DNA of 64,000 nucleotides from Flammeovirga sp. OC4. GTDB taxonomy: Bacteria; Bacteroidota; Bacteroidia; Cytophagales; Flammeovirgaceae. Shown piece by piece: positions 1-9,497 of this stretch. Each line of letters starts with the position of its first letter. Within the stretch, counting starts at the first letter, position 1. The DNA is taken from NCBI RefSeq assembly GCF_000812565.1, contig NZ_JTAM01000012.1, forward strand, positions 1 to 64,000, given 5' to 3'. The notes below the pieces were generated by a model, which had not been told where the DNA came from, made no database searches, and saw only the letters and a program-made list of their open reading frames with translations. Made by a program: the position numbers and the translations under genes.

Positions 1-234
1 CCTAAATGATTTTAAACTCGCTAAAGCTCAAACAAGAAAATCATTTTTAACGGCTCATTCCATGAAATTTTTAACGCTTTTCCCTTCAAGGCCGAGGAAA
101 GTACTGCCAAACGAATTGGGTAGAATGCCACTGGCGCGAATGTTAAGCGTTAGCGGCATTCGTGTCCTACAGATCAACAGAAATCTCCTGATTTCTAAAA
201 ATCATAAATATTCGAAAACTTAGTTTACAATGTA
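1..234 (-). repeat. Dispersed MITE-like repeat, copy A1 (cut by window edge)
   Basis: Read on the minus strand from 234 down to 1, this matches the left part of the copy at 61418-61780 nearly base for base, including the stretch around 'aaatcaggagatttct', 'cattcgcgccagtgg' and the long tract ending 'aaaatcatttagg' at position 1. Its outer end (213-234) is the terminal inverted repeat, tacattgtaaactaagttttcg when read outward to inward. No coding frame runs through it. The element continues past the left edge of the window. Confidence 0.8.
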
Positions 235-239
235 TTTAA

Positions 240-411
240 TACATTGTAAACTAAATTGAAGTTAACTTCTAATCAATCTTTCTACTTTTTTTTATAAGGT
301 CGATTTTCAAGCTTCCTTCTTCTTCATTTTTGTCTTAACACAAAAACGAAGCAAAAAAGTCAAGGCTTTGAAGTCAAAAGCTAAATTTCATTCCATTCGC
401 CTAAATGATTG
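240..411 (-). repeat. Dispersed MITE-like repeat, copy A2 (right part only)
   Basis: On the minus strand this matches the right part of the copy at 61418-61780, from 'aatcatttagg' through 'tttagcttttgacttc', 'tttgcttcgttttt' and 'gaagaagaaggaagcttgaaa' to a terminal repeat at 240-257. It abuts copy A1 in the same orientation with only five bases between them. The two terminal repeats therefore form a palindrome, tagtttacaatgtatt / aatacattgtaaacta (222-253). Confidence 0.75.
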
Positions 412-468
412 CTTGATTACAGATAAAAAAAATGAGGATTTTATAATAATCTTTTAAAAAGCAGTTCT

Positions 469-510
469 GTAGGGTCGTTGCAATGCAACGTCCTCGCGAA
501 CCACAATACA
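469..510. repeat. Short palindromic intergenic repeat (GTTGCA type), copy 1
   Basis: The core cgttgcaatgcaacg (476-490) is a perfect palindrome around one base. It is framed by 'gtagggt' on the left and 'cgaaccacaataca' on the right. The same frame with a slightly different core occurs at 33981-34022, and a related, longer palindrome lies at 44891-44927. It sits just downstream of the minus-strand lipid kinase gene and may act as its transcript end, although no T-run follows. Confidence 0.6.
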
Positions 511-572
511 TAACCATTTATCCTTCATAAAAAGAACTTCTTTAATTAATGAAAATTGATTTTATAATGTGT

Positions 573-1451
573 TTAATCAATGATCACATTAAGGTGGTCT
601 TCTTTTCTAATCTTAAAATTTAAAGGAGTAGACCACTTTTTATGCTCTCCATCTTTGTGGCCTAGAATCTGACTTTTCTGAGTAGTGGAGTTCACCACAA
701 AATCATTTGATTTTAAGTTAGTACCTTTTGATACATTATTGTCTTTGAGAATTTGAACATCAAAATTGATAAGATTATGAAGGGAGGACTTAGCTGAAAA
801 TTTTGCTTTGAGGAGTCCATCATTTAATTTTTTTGATGTTGTATCCAAGTCCATAGGATGAGTTTGAGCTCCTTTGTCTACAGTTATCGAAAAAGCTTTT
901 GAAGTGATTTTCTGACCATTGATATGAATTGTATATTCATTCTGTACTTGATTTTGTAATCCCATAAACTTTACCTTAAAGTAGTTCTTTAAAGTTTTGC
1001 TGTTGAATTGCATCAAACTATTGTTGTTGATCAAAGTATCAAAACCAATCCCTGCGTTACAAAAAAAGTATTGATCATTGATAAGTGGAGCATTGATATG
1101 AATTACCTTTTGATGATATATAATTTTTATCGCCTTTTTTAGTCGTGCAGGTATACCAAAGTGCTCGGCTAGTCTATTCCTTGATCCACAAGGAATGATC
1201 CCAAAAATCTTATCTGTTCCAACTAACGATTGTGCTACTTCATTTACCGTAGCGTCTCCACCAATTGCGACTATGATATCAAAATCATTTAATAGAGATT
1301 TTGCTAACGTTGAGGCATGACCAGGATATTCAGTGTAGACAATATGTACGTTGATCCTTTTACTTGCTAATGCTTGTTGTGCAAGGTGTGCTGCTTTAAT
1401 AGACGAACCATTCCCAGATTTTGGATTCGTAATCAATATTATGTTAGGCAT
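573..1451 (-). CDS. Diacylglycerol/sphingosine kinase-like lipid kinase (YegS/BmrU type)
   Basis: This 292-residue protein has the layout of the DAGKc family, which transfers phosphate from ATP to lipid hydroxyls such as diacylglycerol or related lipids. The N-terminal NPKSGNG (residues 9-15) is the nucleotide-binding start of the fold. The glycine-rich loop reads GGDATVNE, where the family usually has GGDGTxNE, and is followed by IIPCGSRNRLAEHFGIP, where most members have P-x-GTxND-x-A-R. The C-terminal half is the beta-rich lipid-binding domain. The two loop changes (Gly to Ala, and Gly-Thr to Cys-Gly-Ser) are unusual and could alter activity, but Asp and Glu are kept. It is a single gene; the closest upstream gene, the minus-strand fabH, begins far away. 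Family assignment is firm; the substrate is unknown. Confidence 0.82.
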   Translation of the reverse strand: MPNIILITNPKSGNGSSIKAAHLAQQALASKRINVHIVYTEYPGHASTLAKSLLNDFDIIVAIGGDATVNEVAQSLVGTDKIFGIIPCGSRNRLAEHFGIPARLKKAIKIIYHQKVIHINAPLINDQYFFCNAGIGFDTLINNNSLMQFNSKTLKNYFKVKFMGLQNQVQNEYTIHINGQKITSKAFSITVDKGAQTHPMDLDTTSKKLNDGLLKAKFSAKSSLHNLINFDVQILKDNNVSKGTNLKSNDFVVNSTTQKSQILGHKDGEHKKWSTPLNFKIRKEDHLNVIID

Positions 1452-1795
1452 GATGAATTTGTTTTAAAATAAGATTTTAAAAAATTACTCGTCCTTAACC
1501 ATCAACCAGTTATTAAAAAAAGAATATAACAAAGCAGTCCCTCAGTTATGAGGTTATTATTCATAAGGTGTGATATAATTTTAGTTCATTTTGTAAGGTA
1601 ATTCGGCAAATTTTTATAGTCTTTATAGTCTTAAATTTCACACCACCAGTAGAATAGTAATCTTAATATAAGGTAAAGCTTGATTACATTTTTTTAGGTT
1701 AAGTTTCTATTTTCATAAATATATAAAAAAAACAGCATTTTCTCTTTTGATTCAGAAAAAATGCTGTTTCTATAGTCTAAAAGGAGATCATAGCC
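1452..1795. other. Intergenic region between fabH and lipid kinase genes
   Basis: About 340 AT-rich bases without a convincing reading frame. The right part holds the fabH terminator (1728-1773). The left part should contain the lipid kinase promoter, but no Bacteroidota-type -33/-7 pair stands out. Confidence 0.5.
1728..1773 (-). terminator. Rho-independent terminator of fabH
   Basis: On the minus strand, aaacagcatttt and aaaatgctgttt pair around a loop of about 20 bases and are followed by a T-run. It lies about 25 bases after the fabH stop. Confidence 0.8.
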
Positions 1796-2785
1796 TTATT
1801 CACTATCATAAGCCCATTTGATGTAAAGGGAACCCCATGTAAACCCTCCACCAAAGGCCGCTAAAACTAGGTTATCGCCTTTTTTAAATTTCTTTTCAAA
1901 ATCCCATAAAACCAAAGGAATAGTGGCACCAGTAGTATTTCCATATTTTTCAATGTTGATACACACTTTTTCTTTCTCTAGTTTCATGCGTTTGGCAGTT
2001 GCATCAATAATTCTCAAGTTGGCTTGATGTGGGATAAGGTAAGCAACATCTTTTGCAGAAAGTTGGTTTCTTTCTAAAATAGAAGCAGCGGCAGAAGCCA
2101 TATTTGTTACTGCATGTTTAAAAACCGACTTACCATCTTGGTAGAAGAAGTGTTCGTTTTCAGCTAAATGTTGTAATGAAAGTGGATAAGCTGATCCTCT
2201 TTTTACATTTAATAGGTCTTTGCCTGACCCATCCGAGTGTAATACAGCATCCATTAGACCATATTCTTCGCTTGGTTCGAGTAGAACAGCACCTGCTCCA
2301 TCTCCAAAAAGAATACATGTATTTCTATCAGTGTAGTCCATTACAGACGACATTTTATCAGCACCTACTACTACAACTTTTTTATAGTTTCCTGACTTAA
2401 TAAAGTTGGAAGCCATTTCTAAAGCATATATAAATCCTGAACAAGCTGCAGAAATATCAAAGCTCATAGCATTGGATTGAATTGCGTCACAGACAATGTT
2501 GGCAGTAGAGATAAATCCCATATCTGGCGTTGATGTAGCACAAATCAATAAGTCAATCTCTTCTCCTTTAGCATTTGTTTTTTCTAGCAATGCTTGTACG
2601 GCATTTATCGCAAGTGTTGAAGTACCTTTATTGTCTCCTTTTAAAATACGTCTTTCCTTAATTCCTGTTCGAGAAGTGATCCATTCATCACTAGTCTCCA
2701 CCATTTGCTCTAAATCGTGGTTTGTTAATTTGTCTTCAGGAACCCAGCCTGCTACAGCGGTAATCGCAGCATTTATTGGACTCAT
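1796..2785 (-). CDS. fabH: 3-oxoacyl-[ACP] synthase III (KAS III)
   Basis: KAS III condenses an acyl-CoA with malonyl-ACP to start type II fatty acid synthesis in the cytoplasm. The 329-residue length fits the family. The catalytic triad is visible: Cys115 in DISAACSGF, His253 in IPHQANLR and Asn283 in YGNTTGATIP. The N-terminal block TSDEWITSRTGIKERRI (about residues 31-47) is typical of FabH. The start at 2785 opens a normal KAS III N-terminus. The gene stands alone rather than in a fab cluster and has its own terminator at 1728-1773. Bacteroidota often carry several FabH paralogues, so this one could also serve branched-chain or secondary lipid synthesis. Function at the family level is secure. 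Confidence 0.95.
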   Translation of the reverse strand: MSPINAAITAVAGWVPEDKLTNHDLEQMVETSDEWITSRTGIKERRILKGDNKGTSTLAINAVQALLEKTNAKGEEIDLLICATSTPDMGFISTANIVCDAIQSNAMSFDISAACSGFIYALEMASNFIKSGNYKKVVVVGADKMSSVMDYTDRNTCILFGDGAGAVLLEPSEEYGLMDAVLHSDGSGKDLLNVKRGSAYPLSLQHLAENEHFFYQDGKSVFKHAVTNMASAAASILERNQLSAKDVAYLIPHQANLRIIDATAKRMKLEKEKVCINIEKYGNTTGATIPLVLWDFEKKFKKGDNLVLAAFGGGFTWGSLYIKWAYDSE

Positions 2786-3002
2786 ACGTTTGGTTACTTT
2801 TATGGTAATTGTGTGTAAGGAAGAAAAAAAAAGCAGTACAATGGGGTACTGTTTTTAATTAAACTTCGATGCAAAAAAAAGAATTTTTTTCGATTAAAGA
2901 AAAAATATCATTATATAAAGATGTTTTTTAGAGTTAATATTAAGGATAAAACATAAACCATTGTGAATGAATATTCACTTTAATGTAATGCAAAAAAAAG
3001 AG

Positions 3003-3045
3003 GCTATCTTTATAACATTCTGCGAATGAAGATAGCCCCTTTTTT
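3003..3045 (-). terminator. Terminator downstream of lon
   Basis: Inverted repeat gaggctatctt / aagatagcccc with a loop of about 15 bases, bordered by A-runs on the left and T-runs on the right. It could therefore work in both directions. It lies directly after the lon stop (3061). Confidence 0.8.
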
Positions 3046-3060
3046 TGTGCTTTTTAAAGC

Positions 3061-5565
3061 CTAATTTTCTTTTGGAAGGTGAAATTGAATAGGGTCTCCA
3101 ACCTTACCTTTTAGAAGTGCAATGTCTAAAACTTCTTTTGCATCTTTAACAAAATGAAGTGTTAAACCATCTGTATATTTTTCTGGAATATCTTTCACAT
3201 CTCTTTGGTTTCTCTCCGAGAAGATGATTTCTTTAATTCCAGCTCTTTTTGCTGCAAGTAGCTTTTCTTTAATACCACCTACAGGCAATACTTTACCTCT
3301 CAAAGTGATTTCACCAGTCATCGCCAATTTAGCTTTTACCTTACGTTGTGTAAAGATAGAAACCATAGAAGTAAGCATTGTGATACCTGCAGAAGGCCCG
3401 TCTTTTGGAACAGCACCAGCTGGTACGTGAATATGTAAATCATAGTTTTCGAAAATTCTATAATCGATATCATATACCTCTGCATTTGCTTTTAACCAAG
3501 ACAATGCCGTGGTCGCAGATTCTTTCATCACGTCACCTAACTGTCCCGAAAGGGTCAATCTACCTTTACCTCTATTCAGTGAGCTTTCAATAAATAAGAT
3601 TTCACCACCAACAGAAGTCCAAGCTAAACCAGTCACAACACCTGCATACTCGTTGTCTTGGTAGGTTTCTCTTTCAAAGATAGGAGCACCTAGGAATTTT
3701 ACAATTTCATCTGGTCCAATTGTTTTCTTGTACTCTTCTTCAAGTGCGATAGATTTTGCAACCTTTCGAACAATAGAACCCACAGTTCTTTCTAAACCAC
3801 GAACACCAGATTCTCTAGTGTAATTTTCGATTAAGAATTTTAAACCTTTAGCCGAAAGTGTAAAATCTTTTGCTTTTAAACCATGTTCCTTTCTTTGCTT
3901 AGGAATTAAATGTTTTTTAGCAATTTCCTCTTTCTCTTCAAATGTATAACCTGTAATCTCAATGATTTCCATACGGTCTCTTAAGGCAGGTTGTATAGTA
4001 TCTAAAGAGTTGGCTGTTGCAATAAACAATACTTTTGAAAGATCATATTCTACCTCCAAGTAGTTGTCAACAAAAGAGCTGTTTTGCTCAGGGTCCAGTA
4101 CTTCAAGGAAGGCAGAAGAAGGATCTCCTTTGAAATCTGAGCCGATTTTATCAATCTCATCCAAAATGAATACAGGGTTTGAAACGCCTGATTTTTTGAT
4201 ACTTTGAATGATTTTACCAGGCATAGCTCCTACATAGGTTTTACGGTGACCACGGATCTCCGTCTCGTCATGTAAACCACCTAATGAGATTCTATTATAT
4301 TCTCTACCCAATGCTTTTGCAATAGAGCGACCAAGTGATGTTTTACCTACACCTGGAGGGCCATATAAACATAAGATAGGTCCTTTGATGTCATTTTTTA
4401 GTTTAAGAACAGCAAGGTATTCTAAAATACGTTCTTTTACTTTTTCTAAACCTTGGTGATCTTTATCTAAGATTTTTTGAGCATTTTTCAAGTCAAAAGA
4501 ATCCTCTGTTAATTTATTCCAAGGGAGATCAAGCATAAACTCACAATAGTTCATTGATACTGCAAAATCAGCTGCAGCAGGATTTGAACGTTGAAGTTTT
4601 GCTAATTCTTTAAAGAAATGTTCCCTAACGTTGTCTGGCCAGTCTTTTTTAACAGCACGAGCTTTAAGTTCTTCAATTTCTTGATCAGGACCCTCCATTC
4701 CTAATTCACCTTGAAGTACTTTCATTTGCTGACGTAAATAGTAATCACGTTGCTGTTGATCAATATCTACATTTGTCTTTCCAGCAATCTCATTTTTGAT
4801 TTCCAAAACGTTCACTTCCTTATTCATCAATTTAAGGAGTTTCTCGATTTTGGTTTTACCATCAGTGATCTTAAGGATTTTCACTTTTTCCTTAACATCT
4901 GCCGTGATGTTTGTGGCAATGAAATTGGCTAAAAATTCTAGCCCCTTGATATTCTCTAAAGCTAAAGAAGCTTCTTGAGGAATGTCACGGTTTAAGCTCA
5001 AAAGGTGATAAGCAGAATCTTTCAAAGATGATTCTAAAGCTTTCTCTTGATCTGGCGTTATATTTTCAAAGTTTTCCTCTTTGATGGCAACGTTTCCTTT
5101 TAAATAAGGAGTTTGTGTCGTCACATCAATCAGTTCAACTTTACTTCTTGCTTGGGCTATGATTGTACAGTTACCGTCTGGTAATTGTAAGATTTTTACG
5201 ATCTGAACAAGTGTACCAAATTTATGCATATCGTCAAAAGATGGATCTTCAACAGCGGCATCTTTTTGAGCGATTGCAGTGATAAATTGTTTTTTATCGT
5301 AAGCCTCCTCTACAAGCTTTAAGGATTTTTCTCTTCCGATGGTAATGGGTAAAATCACATTAGGGAAGAGTACCATATTTCTTAGTGGAAGTATGGGTAC
5401 CTCAAGTTCTGTAATTCCGTCTAATTGATATTCGCTACTATCATCTTCAGCAATCACTGAAATCACAGCATCATTATTTATATTTGATAAAAGCCCTTGG
5501 GCTAATGTATCTTTTGTTTTTCTCATAAATTGAGTTTGTCTTGTCTTTATTATGCCTATCTGCAC
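3061..5565 (-). CDS. lon: ATP-dependent Lon protease
   Basis: Lon degrades misfolded and regulatory proteins in the cytoplasm. The 834-residue protein has the complete LonA order: N-terminal substrate domain (about 54-250), coiled helical part, AAA+ domain with Walker A GPPGVGKT (402-409) and Walker B FILDEIDKIG, then the protease domain with Ser725 in DGPSAG and Lys768 in GGIKEK forming the dyad. The open frame starts at 5565, but a second Met at residue 14 (MRKTKDT, 5526) is an equally good start. The first 13 residues look dispensable. The gene is monocistronic, diverges from the PorE-like gene across a 420-base gap and ends at a strong hairpin. Nothing essential is missing. Confidence 0.97.
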   Translation of the reverse strand: MQIGIIKTRQTQFMRKTKDTLAQGLLSNINNDAVISVIAEDDSSEYQLDGITELEVPILPLRNMVLFPNVILPITIGREKSLKLVEEAYDKKQFITAIAQKDAAVEDPSFDDMHKFGTLVQIVKILQLPDGNCTIIAQARSKVELIDVTTQTPYLKGNVAIKEENFENITPDQEKALESSLKDSAYHLLSLNRDIPQEASLALENIKGLEFLANFIATNITADVKEKVKILKITDGKTKIEKLLKLMNKEVNVLEIKNEIAGKTNVDIDQQQRDYYLRQQMKVLQGELGMEGPDQEIEELKARAVKKDWPDNVREHFFKELAKLQRSNPAAADFAVSMNYCEFMLDLPWNKLTEDSFDLKNAQKILDKDHQGLEKVKERILEYLAVLKLKNDIKGPILCLYGPPGVGKTSLGRSIAKALGREYNRISLGGLHDETEIRGHRKTYVGAMPGKIIQSIKKSGVSNPVFILDEIDKIGSDFKGDPSSAFLEVLDPEQNSSFVDNYLEVEYDLSKVLFIATANSLDTIQPALRDRMEIIEITGYTFEEKEEIAKKHLIPKQRKEHGLKAKDFTLSAKGLKFLIENYTRESGVRGLERTVGSIVRKVAKSIALEEEYKKTIGPDEIVKFLGAPIFERETYQDNEYAGVVTGLAWTSVGGEILFIESSLNRGKGRLTLSGQLGDVMKESATTALSWLKANAEVYDIDYRIFENYDLHIHVPAGAVPKDGPSAGITMLTSMVSIFTQRKVKAKLAMTGEITLRGKVLPVGGIKEKLLAAKRAGIKEIIFSERNQRDVKDIPEKYTDGLTLHFVKDAKEVLDIALLKGKVGDPIQFHLPKEN

Positions 5566-5987
5566 AATCAGTATGGTTAGTATTATTCAATATTGTACCT
5601 AAATGGTAAATGCTGACATATTTTCATGCTCAACTGACAAAAGTGGCGCAACAATGGACGGTATATTATTTTGAATTTCCCTACGACTGTACGGAAACAA
5701 TTTTTTTTACGTTATATAAATATAGAGATGTTTCAGGTATGAAATTATCTTTTATGGTAAATGTACAAAAGTACTAACTCAAAATGACTTTATACTACTT
5801 CTTCTTATTATTATATTACAATTTTTGGTTTCAAAAAACGTAGAATAGTACCACTTTTAGTGCGTTTTTTTAGCGTTATGCTTACAAAAAACAACAAAGA
5901 ATCAAATTATGAACTAATTTTGGTTTAAGTACTCAATTAAATTAACATCTTTGATTATCTTAAAAGAATAGAGAGATAAGATAAACT
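5566..5987. other. Divergent promoter region (lon / PorE-like gene)
   Basis: About 420 AT-rich bases between two divergently transcribed genes. It must hold both promoters. No coding frame and no confident promoter or operator motif could be picked out by eye. Confidence 0.5.
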
Positions 5988-8081
5988 ATGGAAAAAACCT
6001 TCATTAGAAGCGGACTTAGTCTTTTATTCATCGTATTGTTGCTCATGCATAACCCAATATATGGACAAAGAAAAAAGAAAAAGAAGGCCGAATCACAAAA
6101 TAAGGAACAACAAGACAGCGGACTGAAAATTTCTGAGTTTGAACCTACTTCTATCAATAAAGTAGTCAAGCTACCAGGATTAAAATTCCCGAATATAAAT
6201 CGTATTCCATATTACAGAAACGACAAAGCTTTAGCTCAAATCTTAAGACTAGAAAGAAACAAACAATGGGCTGAATACAGACAACTATTGTATACTTATG
6301 TCACTTCTTTTGGCATTCAAAATTTTTTAAAGAAAGAAGACATGGATCTGATTTGGCGATTGGCCAAAGTGTCAGAACATGCAGGTGATAGGGCGTTAGC
6401 CAAAGAATCCTATAGACTTCTTCTAAGACATTATCGTGGTGACTTTTCAAAAGCATTGAAACATTACGATAACTTAGTTTTATTCGAAAAACCATTATAT
6501 GCCAACCTAGATGACTACTATCGGTTGGTAGATAAAAGAGCATTAATTGATACACTTCAACCCCCTGAAGATGTATTGGTGGATATGGGTGGTCATGTGA
6601 ACTCTCAATTTTCAGACTATGGAATGACATTAGGTGGCGAAGCTCAAAACAGGTTACTTTTTACAAGTAATAGAAGTGGTAGAGACACATCAGCTTTCAA
6701 CAGACAGTTTAATCCTTCACATGCTAACGAGGATATTTTTGTATCCGAAAAGACTGAATTTGATATGTGGGGACCGGCTGAGTCATTTGATGAAATCAAT
6801 ACAAAATACAATGAAGGGTCACCATACCTTACAAAAGATGGAAATACACTTTACTTTATTCGTTGTATGACACCTGACGGTTTTGGAGATTGTGACATTT
6901 ATGTCTCTCAAAAAAATGAAGATGGCAGTTGGGGTAAACCTAAAAATATGGGTCCGGGCATTAATTCTTACGCTTGGGATTCTCATCCTTCGCTGTCCAT
7001 GACCGAGGATACTTTGTATTTTGCATCTGATCGTAAGGGCGGTTTTGGTAACGCTGATATTTATTTTAGTGTAAAGAAAAAAGATGGCAGCTGGGGTAAA
7101 CCTAGAAATATAGGGCCATTTATTAATTCTAGAGGAAGTGAATTGAGCCCTCATCCCCATGTGAAATTTCCAGTTTTATATTTTAGTTCTTCTTTAGGTA
7201 TTATCAATTTTGGGGGCTTTGATATTTATAAATCCTACATCGTTAAAGGAGAATTTACAGAGCCTAAAAACGTGGGTCCTTTGGTCAATGGTCCTGGTGA
7301 TGAGTATTATTTTGCAATTGACTCAGAGGCGAAGCAACTGTATTACGCAAAATCTAAGGTCAAAGGAGATCCAAATCTAGATTTACAATCTTTCCCTCTT
7401 CCCATGGAGGCAAAACCAAACAATACAGTCCGTTTTTCAGGAAGAGTTGTAGAACCTACAACAGGTGAAGTTTTTAAAGGTGTAGTAACGATCATTGATT
7501 TATCGGATAGGGTGGAGGTAGCTCCAAAGGAAATCAGAGAAGATGGCTCTTTTGATTTTGAATTGGTCAACGAAAAGAAATACCTCTTGGTGATTGAAGG
7601 AGATAATTTTTTCCAGATTGAAGAAATATTTTTTGTAGAAGGAGATAGACATGTTCAAATACCTGCTATTTCTGTAAATAGTTCCCTTTCATTTGCATCC
7701 ATTGATTTTGACCCTGGTAGTTCAAAGTTAAAACCTGAGATGGAAAACAATCTTCATTTAGTGGTTGACTTTTTAGTTAAACATGAAAATTACAGATTGT
7801 TGGTGACCGGACATACAGACTCAGATGGTAATTCAAAAGCCAATTTGAAATTATCTAAAGAAAGGGCAGAGTCCATTCGTAGGTTCTTGATCAATTACGG
7901 TGAGATGGAAGACAATCGTGTCATTGCCGATGGCAAAGGGGACGATGATCCTATCATTGTGAATCCTCAGAACGAAGATGAAAAACGGTTGAATAGAAGG
8001 GTAGAGTTTAAGATTTTCCTAGATGAATATAGAATTTCAGTTCCTGTAACAGATGATAATTTTGAGTGGAGTGATGACTAA
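5988..8081 (+). CDS. OmpA family outer membrane protein with PD40 repeats and regulatory-like domain (PorE-like)
   Basis: A 697-residue exported protein. A hydrophobic signal sequence (about 1-25) is followed by a lysine-rich stretch. Then come a helical TPR-like part (about 75-170), three or more WD40-like/PD40 blades (S-P-Y-L-T-K-D-G-x-T-L-Y-F near 277, S-H-P-S-L-S near 330, S-P-H-P near 387), a carboxypeptidase-regulatory-like beta domain (about 481-560) and a C-terminal OmpA domain (about 567-690) with the peptidoglycan-binding motif GHTDSDGNSKANLKLSKERA. This order is that of PorE, a periplasmic part of the type IX secretion system, but Bacteroidota have several paralogues with the same layout. 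Five T9SS cargo proteins in this window show that the pathway exists. The exact PorE role is inferred. Confidence 0.8.
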   Translation: MEKTFIRSGLSLLFIVLLLMHNPIYGQRKKKKKAESQNKEQQDSGLKISEFEPTSINKVVKLPGLKFPNINRIPYYRNDKALAQILRLERNKQWAEYRQLLYTYVTSFGIQNFLKKEDMDLIWRLAKVSEHAGDRALAKESYRLLLRHYRGDFSKALKHYDNLVLFEKPLYANLDDYYRLVDKRALIDTLQPPEDVLVDMGGHVNSQFSDYGMTLGGEAQNRLLFTSNRSGRDTSAFNRQFNPSHANEDIFVSEKTEFDMWGPAESFDEINTKYNEGSPYLTKDGNTLYFIRCMTPDGFGDCDIYVSQKNEDGSWGKPKNMGPGINSYAWDSHPSLSMTEDTLYFASDRKGGFGNADIYFSVKKKDGSWGKPRNIGPFINSRGSELSPHPHVKFPVLYFSSSLGIINFGGFDIYKSYIVKGEFTEPKNVGPLVNGPGDEYYFAIDSEAKQLYYAKSKVKGDPNLDLQSFPLPMEAKPNNTVRFSGRVVEPTTGEVFKGVVTIIDLSDRVEVAPKEIREDGSFDFELVNEKKYLLVIEGDNFFQIEEIFFVEGDRHVQIPAISVNSSLSFASIDFDPGSSKLKPEMENNLHLVVDFLVKHENYRLLVTGHTDSDGNSKANLKLSKERAESIRRFLINYGEMEDNRVIADGKGDDDPIIVNPQNEDEKRLNRRVEFKIFLDEYRISVPVTDDNFEWSDD

Positions 8082-8162
8082 TTTTTGGAAAGTAGATGAA
8101 TAACTTTCATATTTGACGAACTATAATATAATAAACACAATATTCATAATTGATTAACTGTC

Positions 8163-9404
8163 ATGGAACAAGTAAAGTCTATCTCTTCGCAAGAAGCAAT
8201 CGCTTTGGAGAAGAAATATGGTGCACACAACTATGCACCCCTACCTGTTGTATTAGAGAAAGGTGAGGGCGTTTTTGTATGGGATGTAGAGGGAAAGAAA
8301 TACTATGATTTTCTTTCAGCTTACAGTGCAGTGAATCAAGGTCACGTTCATCCAAGAATCTTAGATGTGATGGTCAAACAAGCTTCAAAGTTGACTTTGA
8401 CATCAAGAGCTTTCTATTCAGATCAGCTAGGTATTGCCGAAAAAATGTTATGTGATACATTTGGTTTCGAAAGAGCAATCCTAATGAATACAGGTGCTGA
8501 AGGAAATGAAACTGCTATTAAATTAGCAAGAAAGTGGGGTTACGAGAAGAAAGGTATTCCTGCAAATGAGGCAATCATTGTAGGTGTAGAGAAAAACTTC
8601 CACGGTAGAACGACGACGATTATCTCAGCTTCAACAGATCCTGTCGCAACAACGAACTTCGGTCCGTTTATGCCAGGTTTCGAAATTGTGCCTTATAATG
8701 ATATTGCCGCTTTAGAAGAGGTATTACAAAACCCTAATGTAGCGGGTCTTTGGTTAGAACCAATTCAAGGTGAAGCAGGTGTTTACCTTCCTGAAGAAGG
8801 CTACTTGAAAAAAGCACAAGAACTTTGTAACAAACATAATGTACTATTTATGGTAGACGAAGTTCAAACAGGTGTGGGTAGAACAGGTAAATTGTTGGCT
8901 TCAGATTATGAAGAAATCAAGCCGGATATGATCATCTTAGGTAAAGCTATTTCAGGTGGTTTCTATCCTGTATCTGCAGTTTTATCTTCCAATGAAGTAA
9001 TGGATGTATTGAATCCTGGTGAACATGGTTCTACTTACGGTGGTAACCCGTTAGCATGTGCAGTGATGATGGAAGCTTTAAACGTACTGAAAGACGAAAA
9101 GCTTACTGAAAATGCGTATGACTTAGGTGTGATTTTCAGAGCGAAGATGGAAGAACTTTGCGGAAAAACGGATTTACTAATTGGAGTAAGAGGTAAAGGT
9201 TTACTGAATGCACTTTTAGTAAATGATACGGAGGAAAGTTCTACAGCTACGAAGTTGTGCTATGCTTTAATGGACAAAGGTCTTTTAGCAAAGCCAACGC
9301 ATGGTAATATTATCCGTTTTGCACCTCCTTTAGTAATTACTGAAGAGCAATTAATGGAATGTATTGCGATCATTGAAGAAGTCGTAATGAATTTTGAGAA
9401 GTAA
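8163..9404 (+). CDS. rocD: Ornithine--oxo-acid aminotransferase
   Basis: This is a PLP-dependent class III aminotransferase that converts L-ornithine and 2-oxoglutarate to glutamate semialdehyde and glutamate, linking arginine breakdown to proline. The 413 residues match the family length. The N-terminal GAHNYAPLPVVLEKGEGVFVWD is diagnostic of ornithine aminotransferase. Asp232 in FMVDEVQTGVGRTG contacts the PLP nitrogen, and Lys261 in ILGKAISGGFYPVSAVL is the Schiff-base lysine. The gene begins 81 bases after the PorE-like gene on the same strand and ends at its own terminator (9435-9477). The spacing suggests a separate promoter. No defects seen. Confidence 0.95.
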   Translation: MEQVKSISSQEAIALEKKYGAHNYAPLPVVLEKGEGVFVWDVEGKKYYDFLSAYSAVNQGHVHPRILDVMVKQASKLTLTSRAFYSDQLGIAEKMLCDTFGFERAILMNTGAEGNETAIKLARKWGYEKKGIPANEAIIVGVEKNFHGRTTTIISASTDPVATTNFGPFMPGFEIVPYNDIAALEEVLQNPNVAGLWLEPIQGEAGVYLPEEGYLKKAQELCNKHNVLFMVDEVQTGVGRTGKLLASDYEEIKPDMIILGKAISGGFYPVSAVLSSNEVMDVLNPGEHGSTYGGNPLACAVMMEALNVLKDEKLTENAYDLGVIFRAKMEELCGKTDLLIGVRGKGLLNALLVNDTEESSTATKLCYALMDKGLLAKPTHGNIIRFAPPLVITEEQLMECIAIIEEVVMNFEK

Positions 9405-9434
9405 ATAATTTACTTCTATCAATCATATAGATCA

Positions 9435-9477
9435 AAAGGGCATCTGGTATTTAATTACTCGATGCCCTTTTTATTTT
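9435..9477 (+). terminator. Rho-independent terminator of rocD
   Basis: Stem aaagggcatc / gatgcccttt (9435-9444 with 9461-9470) followed by ttatttttag, about 30 bases after the rocD stop. Confidence 0.9.
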
Positions 9478-9497
9478 TAGGCGACTTGCGAGTAAGA

